From assembly GCF_003391135.1 (NCBI RefSeq), contig NZ_CP031455.1, forward strand, positions 4,557,001 through 4,621,000: 64,000 nt of DNA, in the 5' to 3' direction. The translations under genes were made by a program, and so were the position numbers. Source of the DNA: Streptoverticillium olivoreticuli subsp. olivoreticuli. Its GTDB lineage: Bacteria > Actinomycetota > Actinomycetes > Streptomycetales > Streptomycetaceae. The notes beneath the pieces are model-generated. The model was not told the origin of the DNA. It made no database searches and was given only the letters and a program-made list of their open reading frames with translations. Below, piece after piece: positions 17,746-26,234 of this stretch (its first letter is position 1; each line of letters opens with the position of its first letter).

Positions 17746-17990
17746 GACGCCTCCCCACGCGCGTGATCCGCACCGTCGCCCGGATGACGGTCGAGCGGCC
17801 GTCAACACCGGTCATCTTGCTGCCTATTGTGGTTGCGTACCGTCCACGACAACTCACGATACGTGCCGAACCCACCCCTTCGGGGCCGTACGGCTCAGTA
17901 CGTCGCCGCGTACGCCGTCTTGTTCTGCCCCACGGGCCCGGGGAGCGGACCGGTCTCCCTCGGGTCACGCGCTTCCCGGCCGGGACGGGG

Positions 17991-19826
17991 TCAGTCCTCC
18001 GGCGTGAACGTCCTGAAGGCCGTGTCGCGCAGGGAGGTGCACTCCGCGCCGTTCCACGCGGCCTTCTCGCACGTGATCATGATGGCGTAGCCGTGCTCGT
18101 CGTCCGCCTTGAAGCCACGGTTGAGGACCTGGACGCGCTTGCCGTCCTGGTCGCGTTCGAAGGACCAGTCGGCCACGGTCGGGTAGTCGTGGCCGTCCCA
18201 GCCGCGGACCTCCTTGATGCCGAGGCCCTTGTAGTTCTTCATGCTGTGCTTCGCGCCGGACTCCAGCTCGCGCCATGCCTTGGCGGCGTCCGACTGCGGT
18301 TCGGGCCCGAAGTCGACCTGGAGCCGGGGGAAACCGCCCTTGGCGCTGTAGACGGCACCGGAGTGGTCGCCCGCCGTGCCGGTCTGCCGCCAGCCCTTGG
18401 GCATGTCGATCTCGAACTCGTACGCGTCGTTCTCGACCCGTTCGTAGCCGGCCTCGGCACCGCGCTTGGCGTTGCCGGGCGCCGGCTGATCCGCCGCGCC
18501 CGGGAGGCCACCCGGCACCGACGCGGACGCGGACTTGACGGCCTTGCCGTTCTTACCGCCCTTGTCCGCACCGCCGTTCCCGTCGTTGCCCACCGCGAAG
18601 GCGAGCACCGTGCCGACGACGGCGAGCACGACGACGACCGCCACGATCACCAGGGTGCGGCGCGGCACGACCTCCATGACCGAGGCCCGCTCCCACGTCA
18701 CCCGCTGCAGACCGCCGCCGGCTCCGGGCGCGCCGTCCCGGGAGATCTGGGCGGCGGCACCGGAGTGCCCCACGACAGCGGGCTTCGCGGCCGACGGCTT
18801 CGACGGGCCGTCGGCGGACGCACCGGACTTCTTCGGGGACGGCTTGCCCGAGGGCTTCGCCGACGCCTTCCCGCCCGACCGCGACGAGGCAGACCGCGAG
18901 GCCGCCTCCGGGATCGCCGGAATGGCGATCGCCTGCGTCGCGTCCAGCTCGGGCTCCGGCGCGGGCGGCTTCGGCAGCCGCTCGTCCGGCGCGTTGACGG
19001 CACCGGTCAGCAGCGCCCGCGCGCCCGCCTCGTCCAGCCGCTTCTCGGGGTCCTTGGCGAGCAGCCCGTACATGACATCCGCCAGCGGTCCCGCGTTGCG
19101 GGGCGGCCCCAGCGGCTCCGTCATCACGGCGGTGAGGGTGGCTATGGCCGAACCCTTGTCGTACGGAGGGGCGCCCTCGACCGCCGCGTACAGCAGGCCG
19201 CCCAGGGACCACATGTCCGCCGGGGGGCCGGGCTTCTGGCCGCGCGCCCGCTCCGGTGATATGTACGAGGGCGCGCCGACCAGCATTCCCGTGGAGGTGA
19301 CCGACGGGTCGCCCTCGACCTGCGCGATACCGAAGTCGGTGAGCACCACGCGGCCCTCGTCCGCGATCAGCACGTTGGACGGCTTCACGTCGCGGTGCAG
19401 GATGCCCTGGCGGTGCGCGGCGCCCAGCACGTCCAGGACGGCCAGGCCGACCTCCGCGGCGCGCCGCCACTTCAGCGGCCCGTCCTCACGGATGACGTCG
19501 GCGAGCGAGCGGCCCTCGATGAGCTCCATGACGATCCACGGCCGGTCGTCCTCGTGCACCACGTCGTAGACGGTGACGGCGCCCGCGCTGCGGATGCGCG
19601 CGATCGCCTTGGCCTCGCGCAGCGTGCGCGTGATCAGGCGGCGCTTCTCGTCCTCGTCGATGTTGGCCGGGAACCGCAGTTCCTTCACCGCGACCGTACG
19701 GCCCAGGGTCTCGTCGGTCGCCCGCCAGACCGTGCCCATGCCGCCGCGCCCGAGGACGTCCCCGAGGCGGTACCGCCCGGCCAGGAGGCGCCCTGCCGTG
19801 CCCTGCGTCTGCTCCGCCTCCGACAT
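17991..19826 (-). CDS. Transmembrane Ser/Thr protein kinase (PASTA-less)
   Basis: 611-residue eukaryotic-type Ser/Thr kinase with a complete active site: glycine loop LGRGGMGTVW (25-34), VAVK lysine K48, HRDVKPSN at 144-151, DFG at 164-166 and the SPE motif at 190-192. A Lys/Ser/Pro-rich linker (about 285-380) leads to one membrane helix (391-412) and an extracellular domain (about 455-611) with no PASTA repeats. Residues 455-611 resemble the exterior of the neighbouring pseudokinase in layout (predicted DPKGF/DMPKGW-type modules). ATG at 19826 follows AGAGGGGAC. A 245-bp gap separates it from the downstream pseudokinase. Probably a cell-envelope or sporulation signalling kinase. Confidence 0.92.
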   Translation of the reverse strand: MSEAEQTQGTAGRLLAGRYRLGDVLGRGGMGTVWRATDETLGRTVAVKELRFPANIDEDEKRRLITRTLREAKAIARIRSAGAVTVYDVVHEDDRPWIVMELIEGRSLADVIREDGPLKWRRAAEVGLAVLDVLGAAHRQGILHRDVKPSNVLIADEGRVVLTDFGIAQVEGDPSVTSTGMLVGAPSYISPERARGQKPGPPADMWSLGGLLYAAVEGAPPYDKGSAIATLTAVMTEPLGPPRNAGPLADVMYGLLAKDPEKRLDEAGARALLTGAVNAPDERLPKPPAPEPELDATQAIAIPAIPEAASRSASSRSGGKASAKPSGKPSPKKSGASADGPSKPSAAKPAVVGHSGAAAQISRDGAPGAGGGLQRVTWERASVMEVVPRRTLVIVAVVVVLAVVGTVLAFAVGNDGNGGADKGGKNGKAVKSASASVPGGLPGAADQPAPGNAKRGAEAGYERVENDAYEFEIDMPKGWRQTGTAGDHSGAVYSAKGGFPRLQVDFGPEPQSDAAKAWRELESGAKHSMKNYKGLGIKEVRGWDGHDYPTVADWSFERDQDGKRVQVLNRGFKADDEHGYAIMITCEKAAWNGAECTSLRDTAFRTFTPED

Positions 19827-20280
19827 GCGTCCCCTCTGGCAATCAGCTCTGCGACCAACCCACCCTGGCAGAGCCACCATTGTCTCTCATCCGCGGACCG
19901 GTGGAAGGCCAGGGTCCGCGGGCCCCCGGATGATGGCCGCATGCCGACGCCCCGCCACCGCTCCGCACCGCACACCGGTCACCGCCGCGCGCACCCCGTC
20001 CGACCTGCGCCGTCACCGCACCGGTGCTGACGGTGGCACAGCAGTGTGCCGCTCCGCCCCGTCTTCACTGAGGGACCTGCTTTCGGCCGGAGCGGTTCCC
20101 GGACCGGCCGAGCTGTCACGGGATGCTCATGGGTGCCCTGTTAACGAACCGTATGTACGCATCCGCAGGCGACACTCCCTCAGTTATGACGTCAACAACG
20201 ACACTCCCGACTCACCCACACGAAGACGATCGGTTCCGCTCGGACCGGCTGTTCAGGGCCCGCTGTTCAAGACCGGCCGC
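19827..20280. other. Intergenic region upstream of kinase gene
   Basis: 454 bp between the glpD stop and the kinase start, both on the minus strand. It must hold the kinase promoter. A stretch at about 20138-20205 is distinctly AT-richer than the flanks. No convincing gene, hairpin or operator was identified. Confidence 0.45.
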
Positions 20281-21987
20281 TCAGATCGGCTGTACGTCCG
20301 GTGCTCCCAGCCGGGCCGCGTCCGCCGTCAGGTCGTCGGGCTGCCGCTGCGATTCGCGCTCCGCCTCCACCCGCTTCTCATAGTGCTCGATCTCCTTCTC
20401 GACCTGGGTGTGGTCCCAGCCCAGCACGGGCGCCATCAGCTCGGCGGCCTCCCGCGCGGAGCGGGTGCCGCGGTCGAAGGTCTCGATGGAGATCCGGGTA
20501 CGGCGGGTCAGGACGTCGTCCAGATGGCGCGCGCCCTCGTGCGAGGCCGCGTAGACGACCTCCGCCCGCAGGTAGTCGTCCGCACCGGCGAGCGGCTCGC
20601 CCAGGGTCGGGTCGGAGGTGACGAGCTCCAGCACCTCGTCCACCATCGAGCCGTACCGGTTGAGCAGGTGCTCGACGCGCGCCACGTGCAGACCGGTGCG
20701 CCGGGCGATCTGCGCGCGGCCGTTCCACAGCGCCCGGTAGCCCTCGGCACCCACCAGCGGCACGTCCTCCGTGACGCACTCCGCCACCTTCTGCGCGAGG
20801 CCGTGCACCGCCTCGTCGACGGCGTCCTTGGCCATCACCCGGTACGTGGTGTACTTCCCGCCCGCCACGACCACCAGCCCCGGCACCGGGTGCGCCACGG
20901 TGTGCTCGCGGGAGAGCTTGCTCGTCGCGTCCGACTCCCCCGCCAGCAGCGGGCGCAGCCCGGCGTAGACGCCCTGCACGTCATCGCGGGTGAGCGGCAC
21001 CGCGAGCACGGAATTGACGTGCTGGAGCAGATAGTCGATGTCCGCGCTGGAGGCCGCGGGGTGCGCCTTGTCCAGGTCCCAGTCGGTGTCGGTCGTGCCG
21101 ATGATCCAGTGCCGGCCCCAGGGGATCACGAAGAGCACGCTCTTCTCCGTGCGGAGGATCAGGCCCGTGCTGGAGTGGATGCGGTCCTTCGGCACGACCA
21201 GGTGGATGCCCTTGGACGCCCGTACGTGGAACTGCCCGCGCTCGGCGATCAGCTTCTGCGTGTCGTCGGTCCACACGCCCGTGGCGTTGACGATCTGCCG
21301 GGCCCGGATCTCGAACTCGCCGCCCTGCTCCAGGTCGTGCACCCGGGCGCCGACGACCCGCTCCCCCTCGCGCAGGAAGCCCACCACGCGCGCCCGGTTG
21401 GCCACGTCGGCACCGTAGGCCGCGGCGGTGCGCACGAGGGTGGTGACGTAGCGGGCGTCGTCCATCTGGGCGTCGTAGTACTGCAACGCGCCGACCAGCA
21501 CGTCCTTGCGCAGGCACGGGGCGACCCGCAGCGCGCGCTTGCGGGTGAGGTGGCGATGGGTGGGCAGGCCGCGGCCGTGGCCCGAGGAGACCGACATGGC
21601 GTCGTAGAGGGCGACCCCCGAGCCCGCGTAGAGGCGCTCCCAGCCGCGGTGCTGGAGGGGGTAGAGGAAGGGGACGGGCTTCACCAGGTGCGGAGCGAGC
21701 CGCCCCAGCAGGAGCCCGCGCTCCTTGAGCGCTTCGCGCACGAGCGCGAAGTCGAGCATCTCCAGATAGCGCAGCCCTCCGTGGATGAGCTTGCTGGACC
21801 GGCTCGAGGTGCCCGCCGCCCAGTCGCGCGCCTCGACCAGGCCGGTCGAGAGCCCGCGGGTGGCCGCGTCCAGCGCGGTGCCCGCGCCGACGACTCCGGC
21901 GCCGACCACCAGGATGTCCAGTTCCCGCTCCGCCATCCGGGCGAGCGCCTCGCCGCGCTCGACCGGCCCGAGTGTCGCTGTCCTCAC
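20281..21987 (-). CDS. glpD: Glycerol-3-phosphate dehydrogenase (FAD)
   Basis: 568-residue membrane-associated flavoprotein oxidising sn-glycerol-3-phosphate to dihydroxyacetone phosphate and passing electrons to quinone. The FAD motif is VVGAGVVGAG (27-36), followed by SRSSKLIHGGLRYLE, QYYDAQMDD, ATGVWTDDT and the C-terminal FAD motif VAGGKYTTYR. The C-terminal DUF-like helical domain is complete, so the gene is full length. The GTG at 21987 has GGGAGG six bases upstream and gives an N-terminus like other Streptomyces GlpD proteins; a GTG at 22014 would add nine residues. No glpF/glpK lies next to it in this window. Confidence 0.95.
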   Translation of the reverse strand: MRTATLGPVERGEALARMAERELDILVVGAGVVGAGTALDAATRGLSTGLVEARDWAAGTSSRSSKLIHGGLRYLEMLDFALVREALKERGLLLGRLAPHLVKPVPFLYPLQHRGWERLYAGSGVALYDAMSVSSGHGRGLPTHRHLTRKRALRVAPCLRKDVLVGALQYYDAQMDDARYVTTLVRTAAAYGADVANRARVVGFLREGERVVGARVHDLEQGGEFEIRARQIVNATGVWTDDTQKLIAERGQFHVRASKGIHLVVPKDRIHSSTGLILRTEKSVLFVIPWGRHWIIGTTDTDWDLDKAHPAASSADIDYLLQHVNSVLAVPLTRDDVQGVYAGLRPLLAGESDATSKLSREHTVAHPVPGLVVVAGGKYTTYRVMAKDAVDEAVHGLAQKVAECVTEDVPLVGAEGYRALWNGRAQIARRTGLHVARVEHLLNRYGSMVDEVLELVTSDPTLGEPLAGADDYLRAEVVYAASHEGARHLDDVLTRRTRISIETFDRGTRSAREAAELMAPVLGWDHTQVEKEIEHYEKRVEAERESQRQPDDLTADAARLGAPDVQPI

Positions 21988-22279
21988 CGCTGCCTCCCGC
22001 TCGACCGCTGTCACTGCCGTTCACCGATTAGCCGGTCCGCTTCGGCCACCGCCGCTCGCACGGCCGTGCTTCCGCCTCTGCCGAAGCCGCTGTCCGGACC
22101 TCCGTCGAAGCCGCTGTCTCCTTCGATGCTGCCTCAGATCGGTCACTTTGGCCGTGCCGGAGCCGCCCGGGCGCGAGCCACGCCGCCGCAATCCCTCATA
22201 ACAGTCATATATCCGCTTAACCTGATGTACCCCCTCCAGGGCCGTCCAGGGATCGCCCCTCGGGAAGGACCGCCTCGCC

Positions 22280-23551
22280 ATGCCCGCAGATCTCGCCGTC
22301 ATCGGTCTGGGCCCCCTCGGCCTCCCTCTCGTCCGGGCAGCCACCGCCGCCGGCATCGCCACCATCGGCTACGACCCCGACCCGGACACCGTGGCCGAGC
22401 TGCGGGCCGGGCGGCTGCCCTCGGAGGACGTGGACGGCACCCTCACCGCCGCCGACGTCCGCCGGATGCTCGCCGCCGGGTTCCGGCCGACGACCGCGGA
22501 CGCCGAGCTCGGCAGGGTCCGTACGGCCGTGATCTGCGTCCCCACCCGGCTGGGCGAGGACCGGGCGCTGGACCTGACGCCCGTCGGGGACGCGGCCCGC
22601 ACGCTCGCGGCGCGGCTGCGCCCGCACACCACGGTGCTCCTGGAATCGGCCGTCTACCCAGGAGCCACGGAGGAATACCTGCGTCCCTTGCTGGAGGCCG
22701 GCTCCGGGCTGCGCGCCGGGCGCGACTTCCACCTGGCGTACTCCCCCAGCCGGACCGACCCCGGCAACCGCCGGCACAACTACACCACCACCCCCAAGGT
22801 GCTGGGCGGCCTCACCTCGGCCTGCACGGAGGCCGCCGCCACCTTCTACGGGCGGATCTGCGAGAAGGTCGTCCGGGCGCGCGGGCCGCGCGAGGCGGAG
22901 GCGGTGCGGGTGCTGGAGACCAACTACCGGCACGTCAACATCGCACTCGCGAACGAGATGGCGGTCTTCTGCCATGACATCGGCGTCGACATGTGGGACG
23001 TCGTGCGGTGCGCGGAGACCAAGCCCTTCGGCTTCCAGGCCTTCCGCCCGGGGCCCGGGGTGGGGGGTCACGGTGTGCCCGTCGACCCCAACTACCTCTC
23101 CTACAAAGGCCGCAGCCTCGGCTATCCGCTGCGCATGGTCGAGCTCGCGCAGGAGGTCAACGGGCGGATGCCGCGCTATGTCATCCAGCGCTGCGCCACG
23201 CTCCTCAACGAACACGGCAAGTCCGCGCGCGGCGCGCGCGTCCTGCTGCTCGGCGTCAGCTACAAGGCGGACATCGCCGACCAGGAGGGCTCCCCCGCCC
23301 GCGAGATCGGCTCCCGGCTGATCGAGCTGGGCGCCCAGCTCAGCTACCACGACCCGTACGTGGCGCAGTGGCGGGTGCTCGGCCAGCCGGTGCCGCGGGC
23401 GGACTGCCTCTACGAGGCGGCGTCGGAGGCGGACCTGACGGTGCTGCTCCAGCACCACCGCACGTACGACCTCCAGGGGCTGGCGGTGAAGGCACAACTG
23501 CTGCTGGACACACGGGGAGCGACGCCGGCGGGTGCGGCCCACCGGTTGTGA
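22280..23551 (+). CDS. Nucleotide-sugar dehydrogenase homologue lacking the catalytic cysteine
   Basis: 423-residue member of the UDP-glucose/UDP-ManNAc dehydrogenase family. The NAD motif VIGLGPLGLPL (7-17), the VPTRLGED and NYRHVNIALANE (215-226) motifs and the C-terminal VLLLGVSYKADIADQEGSPA are all well kept and closest to the WecC/UDP-ManNAc dehydrogenase branch. The active-site motif, normally GGHC followed by PVDP, reads GPGVGGHGVPVDPNYL, with Gly at 265 in place of the nucleophile Cys. Without it the second oxidation (aldehyde to acid) should fail. It may stop at an aldehyde, bind only, or be altered. Divergent from glpD; the MreB-like gene converges on it. Confidence 0.88.
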   Translation: MPADLAVIGLGPLGLPLVRAATAAGIATIGYDPDPDTVAELRAGRLPSEDVDGTLTAADVRRMLAAGFRPTTADAELGRVRTAVICVPTRLGEDRALDLTPVGDAARTLAARLRPHTTVLLESAVYPGATEEYLRPLLEAGSGLRAGRDFHLAYSPSRTDPGNRRHNYTTTPKVLGGLTSACTEAAATFYGRICEKVVRARGPREAEAVRVLETNYRHVNIALANEMAVFCHDIGVDMWDVVRCAETKPFGFQAFRPGPGVGGHGVPVDPNYLSYKGRSLGYPLRMVELAQEVNGRMPRYVIQRCATLLNEHGKSARGARVLLLGVSYKADIADQEGSPAREIGSRLIELGAQLSYHDPYVAQWRVLGQPVPRADCLYEAASEADLTVLLQHHRTYDLQGLAVKAQLLLDTRGATPAGAAHRL

Positions 23552-23606
23552 GGGCCTGATCGGGCCGAGGCCGACCGGATCAAGCCCGTCCGGCGAACCC
23601 CGGTCC

Positions 23607-24761
23607 CTACAGCCTTCCGGTGCCCAGCAGACGGTTCGGCTGCGCGTCCAGGACCGTCTTCAGCGACGCGAAGTCCTCCACGCAGCGCCCCGTGCCGACG
23701 GCGACGCAGTCCAGCGGCTCGTCGGCGACGATGACCGGGATGTCGAGCTCCTTGCTCAGCCGTACGTCCAGGCCGCGCAGCAGCGCGCCGCCGCCGGTGA
23801 GGACGATGCCGCGGTCCATGATGTCGCCCGCCAGCTCCGGCGGCGTCTCGTCCAGGGTCTGGCGGACCGCCATGACGATGGCGTCGACGGGCTCGGTCAG
23901 CGCGTGCCGGATCTCGTCCGCCGTCAGCTCCAGCGTCTTCGGCAGACCGCTGACCTGATCGCGACCGCGAATGGTGAAGCGGTCCGGCGGCAGCAGCCCC
24001 TGCGTCTCCTCCGGGTCGCCGCCCGCGTCCTCCAGGCCGTCGTTCTTCTCCAGCTGCTTGGCGAGCGCGGTGAGCCCGGCGGCGGTCCAGGAGCCCGTGG
24101 GCGAGGCCGAGCCGATGCTCATCTTGATTTCCTCGGCGGTGCGTTCCCCGATGGCGAGGGAGAACTTCTTCTTCACGTACGAGGTGATCGCCACGTCCAT
24201 CGCGTCACCGGCGGTCCGCACGGAGCGGGCCGTGACGATGCCGCCCAGCGAGATCACCGCGACCTCGGTGGTGCCGCCGCCGATGTCGACGACCATGCAG
24301 CCGGTCGGCTCGCTGACCGGCAGCCCCGCGCCGATCGCCGCCGCCATCGGCTCCTCCACCAGGTGCACCTGACGGGCCCCGGCCCGGGACGCGGCCTCGA
24401 TGACCGCGCGCCGCTCGACACCGGTGATGCCGGACGGGACGCACACCACGACGCGCGGGCGGGTGAAACGGCGGTTGCCCAGCACCTTCTTGATGAAGTG
24501 CCGCATCATCCGCTCGGCTATCTCGAAGTCGGCTATGACGCCGTCGCGCAGCGGGCGGACCGCGACGATGTTCGAGGGGGTGCGGCCGATCGTCTCCTTG
24601 GCCTCATGACCGACCGACAGCACGCTGCCGTCCTCGGCGTTGACGGCGACAACTGATGGTTCGTTGAGCACTACCCCCTTGCCCCGCACGTACACCAGCG
24701 TGTTCGCCGTGCCGAGGTCGATCCCCATGTCCCTGCCGCTGAACGACTTGCTTTGCGCCAT
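23607..24761 (-). CDS. MreB-family actin-like protein with insertion
   Basis: 384-residue bacterial actin homologue that would polymerise on the membrane and guide wall synthesis; in Streptomyces, MreB-type proteins act mainly in spore-wall assembly. ATP-binding motifs are intact: GIDLGTANTLVYV (13-25), VVDIGGGTTEVAVIS (158-172) and GIVLTGGGALLRGLD near the C-terminus. About 39 residues (221-259, acidic and Gly-rich in part) are inserted between the GSA and RGRDxVSGLPK motifs, where MreB proteins of about 343 residues are continuous. ATG at 24761 follows AAGGAA. No mreC/mreD is adjacent, so it is a dispersed paralogue (Mbl-like) rather than the mre-operon copy. Confidence 0.88.
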   Translation of the reverse strand: MAQSKSFSGRDMGIDLGTANTLVYVRGKGVVLNEPSVVAVNAEDGSVLSVGHEAKETIGRTPSNIVAVRPLRDGVIADFEIAERMMRHFIKKVLGNRRFTRPRVVVCVPSGITGVERRAVIEAASRAGARQVHLVEEPMAAAIGAGLPVSEPTGCMVVDIGGGTTEVAVISLGGIVTARSVRTAGDAMDVAITSYVKKKFSLAIGERTAEEIKMSIGSASPTGSWTAAGLTALAKQLEKNDGLEDAGGDPEETQGLLPPDRFTIRGRDQVSGLPKTLELTADEIRHALTEPVDAIVMAVRQTLDETPPELAGDIMDRGIVLTGGGALLRGLDVRLSKELDIPVIVADEPLDCVAVGTGRCVEDFASLKTVLDAQPNRLLGTGRL

Positions 24762-24863
24762 AAGTTGCCATTATTCCTTACCGTCGAACTTTTATACGGA
24801 GCTCACAGCGGTCCGCTCGCTGTCGGTGACACCGCGGGGCCGGCGACACCGCGGGAAGCACGC

Positions 24864-24895
24864 AGGGCCCGGACCGCCGAAGCGGTCCGGGCCCT
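24864..24895 (-). terminator. Strong hairpin terminator after guaB3
   Basis: AGGGCCCGGACCGC and its exact complement form a 14-bp stem with a 4-nt CGAA loop, 24 bp past the guaB3 stop and before the MreB-like gene start. Confidence 0.8.
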
Positions 24896-24919
24896 GCTGT
24901 CCTGCTGTCCTGCTGAAGG

Positions 24920-26047
24920 TCAGCGGTTGTCGTGCTGCGACGGCGCGACCGTCACCTCGACCCGCTGGAACTCCTTGAGCTCGCTGTAGCCCGTGGTCGC
25001 CATGGCCCGGCGCAGCGCGCCGAACATGTTCATCGACCCGTCCGGCGTGTGCGAGGGACCGGTGAGGATCTCCTCGGTGCTGCCGACCGTGCCCAGGTTC
25101 ATGCGCTTGCCGCGCGGCACGTCCTCGTGGACGGCCTCCATGCCCCAGTGGAAACCGCGGCCCGGCGCGTCGGTGGCGCGGGCGAGCGGGGAGCCCATCA
25201 TCACGGCGTCCGCACCGCAGGCGATGGCCTTGGGCAGGTCGCCGGACCAGCCCACGCCGCCGTCGGCGATGACGTGCACATAGCGGCCGCCGGACTCGTC
25301 CATGTAGTCCCGGCGGGCGGCGGCCACGTCGGCGACCGCGGTCGCCATCGGGACCTGGATGCCCAGGACGTTACGGGTGGTGTGGGCGGCACCGCCGCCG
25401 AAGCCGACGAGGACGCCCGCCGCGCCCGTGCGCATCAGGTGCAGCGCGGCGGTGTACGTCGCGCAGCCGCCGACGATGACCGGGACGTCGAGCTCGTAGA
25501 TGAACTGCTTGAGGTTCAGCGGCTCGGCGGCACCGGAGACGTGCTCGGCGGAGACGGTCGTGCCGCGGATCACGAAGATGTCCACGCCCGCGTCGACGAC
25601 GGCCTTGGAGAACTGCGCGGTGCGCTGCGGGGAGAGCGCGGCGGCGGTCACAACACCGGAGTCGCGGACCTCCTTGATGCGCTGCCCGATCAGCTCCTCC
25701 TTGATGGGGGCCGCGTAGATCTCCTGGAGGCGCCGGGTCGCGGCGGTCTCGTCCAGCTCGGCGATCTCGGCGAGCAGCGGCTCCGGGTCCTCGTAGCGGG
25801 TCCAGAGGCCCTCGAGGTTGAGCACGCCCAGGCCGCCCAGCTCGCCGATGCGGATGGCGGTCTCGGGCGAGACGACCGAGTCCATGGGGGCGGCCAGGAA
25901 CGGCAGCTCGAAGCGGTAGGCGTCGATCTGCCAGGCGATCGAGACCTCCTTCGGGTCGCGGGTACGGCGACTCGGGACGACGGCGATGTCGTCGAATGCG
26001 TACGCCCGGCGGCCGCGCTTGCCGCGCCCGATCTCGATCTCAGTCAC
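24920..26047 (-). CDS. guaB3: GuaB3-family IMP dehydrogenase-related protein
   Basis: 375-residue TIM-barrel protein of the actinobacterial/cyanobacterial GuaB3 group. Conserved barrel parts (LPFLAAPMDSVVSPETA, VIVGGCATYTAALHLM, VHVIADGGVGWSGDLPKAIACGADAVMMGSPLA) match the IMPDH/GMPR superfamily, but the two CBS domains are absent. The catalytic GSICTTR loop of IMP dehydrogenase is replaced by GGGAAHTTRNVL, with His at the Cys position. A cyanobacterial GuaB3 has been reported to act as a GMP reductase, so guanine nucleotide recycling is more likely here than IMP oxidation. It follows guaB on the same strand, with a hairpin between them. Confidence 0.9.
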   Translation of the reverse strand: MTEIEIGRGKRGRRAYAFDDIAVVPSRRTRDPKEVSIAWQIDAYRFELPFLAAPMDSVVSPETAIRIGELGGLGVLNLEGLWTRYEDPEPLLAEIAELDETAATRRLQEIYAAPIKEELIGQRIKEVRDSGVVTAAALSPQRTAQFSKAVVDAGVDIFVIRGTTVSAEHVSGAAEPLNLKQFIYELDVPVIVGGCATYTAALHLMRTGAAGVLVGFGGGAAHTTRNVLGIQVPMATAVADVAAARRDYMDESGGRYVHVIADGGVGWSGDLPKAIACGADAVMMGSPLARATDAPGRGFHWGMEAVHEDVPRGKRMNLGTVGSTEEILTGPSHTPDGSMNMFGALRRAMATTGYSELKEFQRVEVTVAPSQHDNR

Positions 26048-26100
26048 GTTGTGTGGCCTTTCCTTCTACGTCTGCCGCATCCAGTATCCCTGACGTGGCG

Positions 26101-26129
26101 AAGCCCGCGGCCTGAGCGGTCGCGGGCTT
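26101..26129 (-). terminator. Hairpin between guaB and guaB3
   Basis: AAGCCCGCG and CGCGGGCTT form a 9-bp stem around an 11-nt loop, 106 bp past the guaB stop and 54 bp before the guaB3 start. A likely terminator or attenuator separating the two genes. Confidence 0.7.
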
Positions 26130-26155
26130 CTTGAACCACGTACTACTACCGTCGG

Positions 26156-26184
26156 GAGTAGTTCGGCGCTTCCGTCGTCATCTG
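26156..26184 (-). repeat. Duplicated guaB 3' end
   Basis: 29 bases here are identical to 26245-26273 inside guaB and re-encode most of the last eleven codons (MTTEAPNYSRR), ending again in a stop. The copies are 89 bp apart in the same orientation. Confidence 0.8.
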
Positions 26185-26234
26185 ACCGCTCCGCCCGGGG
26201 GGCAACCCCCGGACCCCCGGCCGGACACCCGACC

